This document shows, in pieces, positions 4,754 to 6,743 of a stretch of 6,743 nt of DNA. This stretch comes from Nanoarchaeota archaeon (GTDB taxonomy: Archaea > EX4484-52 > LFW-46). Position 1 is the stretch's first letter. Each line of letters begins with the position of its first letter. The translations under genes and the position numbers were made by a program. The stretch is taken from the NCBI GenBank assembly GCA_018897155.1, contig JAHILE010000014.1, positions 1-6,743 on the forward strand, read 5' to 3'. The notes under the pieces are model-generated. The model worked only from the letters and a program-made list of their open reading frames with translations, was not told the origin of the DNA and ran no database searches.

Positions 4754-6019
4754 ATGTTCACAATAATAACCGGCGCGCAATTTGGAGACGAAGGCAAAGG
4801 TAAAATCGTGGATATGCTTGCTTCCGAATACGACATTATCGCCCGATTTCAGGGCGGCGACAATGCCGGACATACTGTTGTCACAGATGGAAAAACATAC
4901 AAGCTGCACCTAATCCCTTCTGGAGTTCTGTATGACAAACGTCTTCTGATAGGTCCCGGCACTGTAATGAACCCCATAACATTGATGGATGAAATCAATA
5001 TGCTCGCAGAATGCGGCATAGATGCGCCACCAACAAAACTTGGCATTGATGCAAAGACGAGCATCATAATGCCGTATCATGTGGCGCTTGACACCCTAAA
5101 AGAAGAAAGGCGTAAAGATAAAATCGGTACCACAGGAAGAGGAATCGGGTATGCGTATCGAGATAAAGTAAGTCGCGATGAAATAATTTTCGCTGACTTG
5201 ATAAATAACACTCGCTTCACAGAACGTTTTGAGGAATTGCTCCCGCAAAAAGAGTTTGAAATAGAATTGCTTGGCGGAGATCCAAAACTCGCAAGCAAAG
5301 GAAAAGAGGACTATATACAACTCGGAGAAATGCTAGACCCATACATAACGGACGTATCAAAAGAAATAAATTTTGCATTGAAAGACAATAAAAAAGTTCT
5401 TGCAGAAGGCGCGCAGGGAACGCATCTTGACAATATTCACGGCACGCAGAAATACGTAACTTCATCCAGTACAATCGCTGGGTCTGCATGTGCTTCACTT
5501 GGCGTAGGTCCAAAAAAAGTTGATGAAGTGATAGGAGTTATCAAAGCATATATCACGCGTGTTGGAGAAGGACCGCTGCCCACTGAACAGAAAAATGAAA
5601 TAGGCGAATATCTGCGCGAAGAAGGCAGAGAATTCGGCACAACTACTGGAAGGCCGAGACGATGCGGATGGTTTGACATGCCGATTGCAAAAAAAGCCAT
5701 CAATCTCAATGGATATACGTCTATGGCGCTCACAAAGCTTGATGTACTTTCAGGGCTTGATCCGGTAAAACTTTGCATAGGGTATGAACTGGATGGAAAT
5801 AAACTCGATTATATGCCGGAGCTTTCACATGATGTCGCAAAATGCAAACCCAGTTATGTTGATATCCCTGGATGGAATGATGATGTCTCAAATATTGCTA
5901 ATTTTACAGACATTCCAGAAAATGTAAAACACTATGTGCAAGAGCTTGAAAATATGATGGGTGTCAAAATAAAATATGTTTCTGTAGGGCCTGGAAGAGA
6001 ACAGACACTATCTCTATAG
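4754..6019 (+). CDS. purA: Adenylosuccinate synthetase
   Basis: PurA converts IMP, aspartate and GTP to adenylosuccinate, the first committed step from IMP to AMP. Motifs from the N-terminus are GAQFGDEGKGK (7-17) with catalytic Asp12, GGDNAGHTVV (34-43) with catalytic His40, TTGRGIGYAYRDKVSRDE with the IMP-binding arginine, TTGRPRRCGWFD, LTKLDVLSGLDPVKLC (base-recognition region), and the C-terminal SVGPGREQTLSL. Usual enzymes read GIGPAYEDK where this one reads GIGYAYRDK. At 421 residues it has the full bacterial/eukaryotic length rather than the short form of about 340 residues of many euryarchaea. The ATG at 4754 has AAAGGT (4742-4747) six bases upstream; a TTG at 4748 would add two residues and is less likely. 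No promoter is evident in the 24-base gap after rtcB, so co-transcription is likely. Confidence 0.98.
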   Translation: MFTIITGAQFGDEGKGKIVDMLASEYDIIARFQGGDNAGHTVVTDGKTYKLHLIPSGVLYDKRLLIGPGTVMNPITLMDEINMLAECGIDAPPTKLGIDAKTSIIMPYHVALDTLKEERRKDKIGTTGRGIGYAYRDKVSRDEIIFADLINNTRFTERFEELLPQKEFEIELLGGDPKLASKGKEDYIQLGEMLDPYITDVSKEINFALKDNKKVLAEGAQGTHLDNIHGTQKYVTSSSTIAGSACASLGVGPKKVDEVIGVIKAYITRVGEGPLPTEQKNEIGEYLREEGREFGTTTGRPRRCGWFDMPIAKKAINLNGYTSMALTKLDVLSGLDPVKLCIGYELDGNKLDYMPELSHDVAKCKPSYVDIPGWNDDVSNIANFTDIPENVKHYVQELENMMGVKIKYVSVGPGREQTLSL

Positions 6020-6048
6020 GTATCGAAGCGATCGTCAAGTAATGTGTG

Positions 6049-6601
6049 TTAGGGGATGACGCCAATATATGTGATCGAATAATCACGAGCGGGCACATGT
6101 TTGTACAAATACGCCTCAGCTTCAAGAGATATACTCGATTTTTTATCTTTGATTGCCATATCTGCAATCAATCCGCCATATTTTTTGCTGTTTTCTTCAG
6201 AAATACTTTCGGCAGCAAAAGTAGACGTATCCCTAATCCCTCTTTTAACAAGCTTTTGTGATGCCGAAGCATCCACAACCGATGGTGTTTTTTTACGGTT
6301 TACGACAAGAACAAGATCATCAAACTTCAAGCCGGATTTGTATGCTTGATAGACTGCTTCTGCATCAAACTCGCTTTTTGCATTATCAAAAGTCGAAGAC
6401 TCTTTTTCAATATGTTTGTAATTTACAAGTTGGTAATACGTACCACCCCGTAACATTTCATGACAATAATCTGGCAGCACGCGATTTAAATTCAGATAAC
6501 TCATAGGAACTTGATAATTAGTGAACTTATACGCAATATCTTCATGCAGATTTTTTCCAAATTCGGAAGCCTTATTTTTTAGTCCATCAAAAATAATTTT
6601 A
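6049..6601 (-). pseudogene. Unidentified protein gene, probably 5'-truncated by an insertion sequence
   Basis: The minus frame is open for about 183 codons from 6600 down to a TAA at 6051-6049, 29 bases past the purA stop and convergent with it. The residues look like a soluble protein (about KIIFDGLKNKASEFGK to SITYIGVIP) with no recognised family motif, no membrane segment and no signal peptide. In the flanking part (6601 downward) the first in-frame ATG is at 6504, inside the open region (MSYLNLNRVL). The longer start at 6642 lies within the insertion-sequence end (MHETPRHLWRG). The simplest reading is that an IS200/IS605-type element landed in the gene and separated it from its true start, leaving a fragment. 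The alternatives are a shorter intact gene from 6504 (about 151 residues) or a new fusion translated from the element. Confidence 0.5.
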
Positions 6602-6610
6602 CGTAAACTA

Positions 6611-6630
6611 CCGCGCCATAAATGGCGCGG
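6611..6630. repeat. Perfect palindrome in the putative insertion-sequence right end
   Basis: The arms CCGCGCCAT and ATGGCGCGG are exact reverse complements around AA (plus strand). In single-strand IS200/IS605 transposition, such hairpins near the ends are the TnpA recognition structures. Here it lies about 16 bases after the TAA of the adjacent open frame. Confidence 0.8.
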
Positions 6631-6645
6631 CGTTTCATGCATGAC

Positions 6646-6741
6646 TTACGCCGCAAACTGAATCAGCTTACTTTGTGCGCCGAAATTCGGCTTTGTAGAT
6701 AATGTTTTATGCCAATGCTTCTGTTGCGACTGTTCAACATA
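6646..6741 (-). CDS. C-terminal tail of a possible TnpB-like protein (5' part outside window)
   Basis: The minus frame is open from the window edge to a TAA at 6648-6646. The 31 residues start YVEQSQQKHWHKTL and end SKLIQFAA. The tail is polar and has no diagnostic motif. The tnpB assignment comes only from its position directly before the IS200/IS605-like right-end hairpin, where tnpB genes usually stop. It could instead be tnpA or an unrelated gene. The other two minus frames are interrupted by stops in this stretch. Confidence 0.35.
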   Translation of the reverse strand, partial: YVEQSQQKHWHKTLSTKPNFGAQSKLIQFAA

Positions 6742-6743
6742 AT

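Larger units (their letters stand above)
6602..6743 (-). mobile_element. Right end of an IS200/IS605 (IS1341)-type element, partial
   Basis: On the minus strand, a perfect 9-bp palindrome CCGCGCCAT / ATGGCGCGG with a two-base loop (6630-6611) is preceded by GAAAC and followed by TAGTTTACG. Flanking AAAC and GTTT extend the stem. A 'GAA-C-stem-loop-stem-GTAGTTxAC' arrangement just after a gene's stop is what right ends of archaeal IS200/IS605 and IS1341 elements look like, as I recall the family. The end probably lies at about 6602-6606; the rest of the element is outside the window. In TnpB-carrying elements this region is also the 3' part of the omega (reRNA) guide RNA. Confidence 0.5.

Noticed and set aside
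6640-6642. ATG at 6642 as the genuine start of the gene at 6049-6601
   Set aside because: The first ~13 codons are the insertion-sequence hairpin; an N-terminus encoded by a perfect palindrome is unlikely to be original.
1-6743. CRISPR array, tRNA or rRNA genes
   Set aside because: No regularly spaced repeats, cloverleaf or conserved rRNA sequence was seen. The only 16S-like string (3151-3161) is the antisense of an sRNA guide.

Overview
The window reads as archaeal chromosome. Evidence: an archaeal-type RtcB RNA ligase, TATA boxes about 25 bases upstream of expected transcript starts (one giving a leaderless thioredoxin mRNA), T-run terminators, a DUF123 protein, and a textbook archaeal box C/D guide RNA. 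Moderate GC, short spacers and small single-domain genes would suit a DPANN or small euryarchaeal genome, but no marker here fixes the lineage.

Layout. Bases 2-79 hold the last codons of an unidentified plus-strand gene. Then come a small winged-helix-like protein (163-468) and a DUF123/GIY-YIG-like protein (473-985), which carries an in-frame insert of about 107 bases made of two back-to-back palindromes. Its 3' end overlaps by 32 bases the end of a convergent minus-strand pair: thioredoxin (2083-1751) followed by a MoeB/ThiF/HesA-like E1 enzyme (1700-954). Upstream of these on the minus strand is a multi-pass membrane protein (3015-2200) with a hairpin terminator. The 277-base spacer up to rtcB is not empty: it holds a minus-strand box C/D sRNA (about 3204-3142) with its own TATA box and T-run. 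rtcB (3293-4729) and purA (4754-6019) follow on the plus strand, 24 bases apart and probably co-transcribed. Converging on purA is a minus-strand open frame of unknown function (6601-6049). Its 5' side is replaced by what looks like the right end of an IS200/IS605-type element, whose tnpB-like gene runs off the window.

Main result. The box C/D sRNA has four perfect boxes, two 12-base guides and a closing stem. By the N+5 rule, the guide before box D points at 16S rRNA C1402 (E. coli numbering) in the decoding centre. Bacteria 2'-O-methylate that base with the protein RsmI. The guide before D' has no target I can name.

How the genes relate. Thioredoxin plus E1 enzyme suggests sulfur or redox chemistry, though no ThiS/MoaD/SAMP-like partner is present. 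rtcB and the C/D sRNA are both RNA-processing functions, expressed divergently from one spacer. purA is housekeeping purine synthesis. Two sites show mobile-DNA activity: the palindromic insert in the DUF123 gene and the insertion-sequence end at the right edge.
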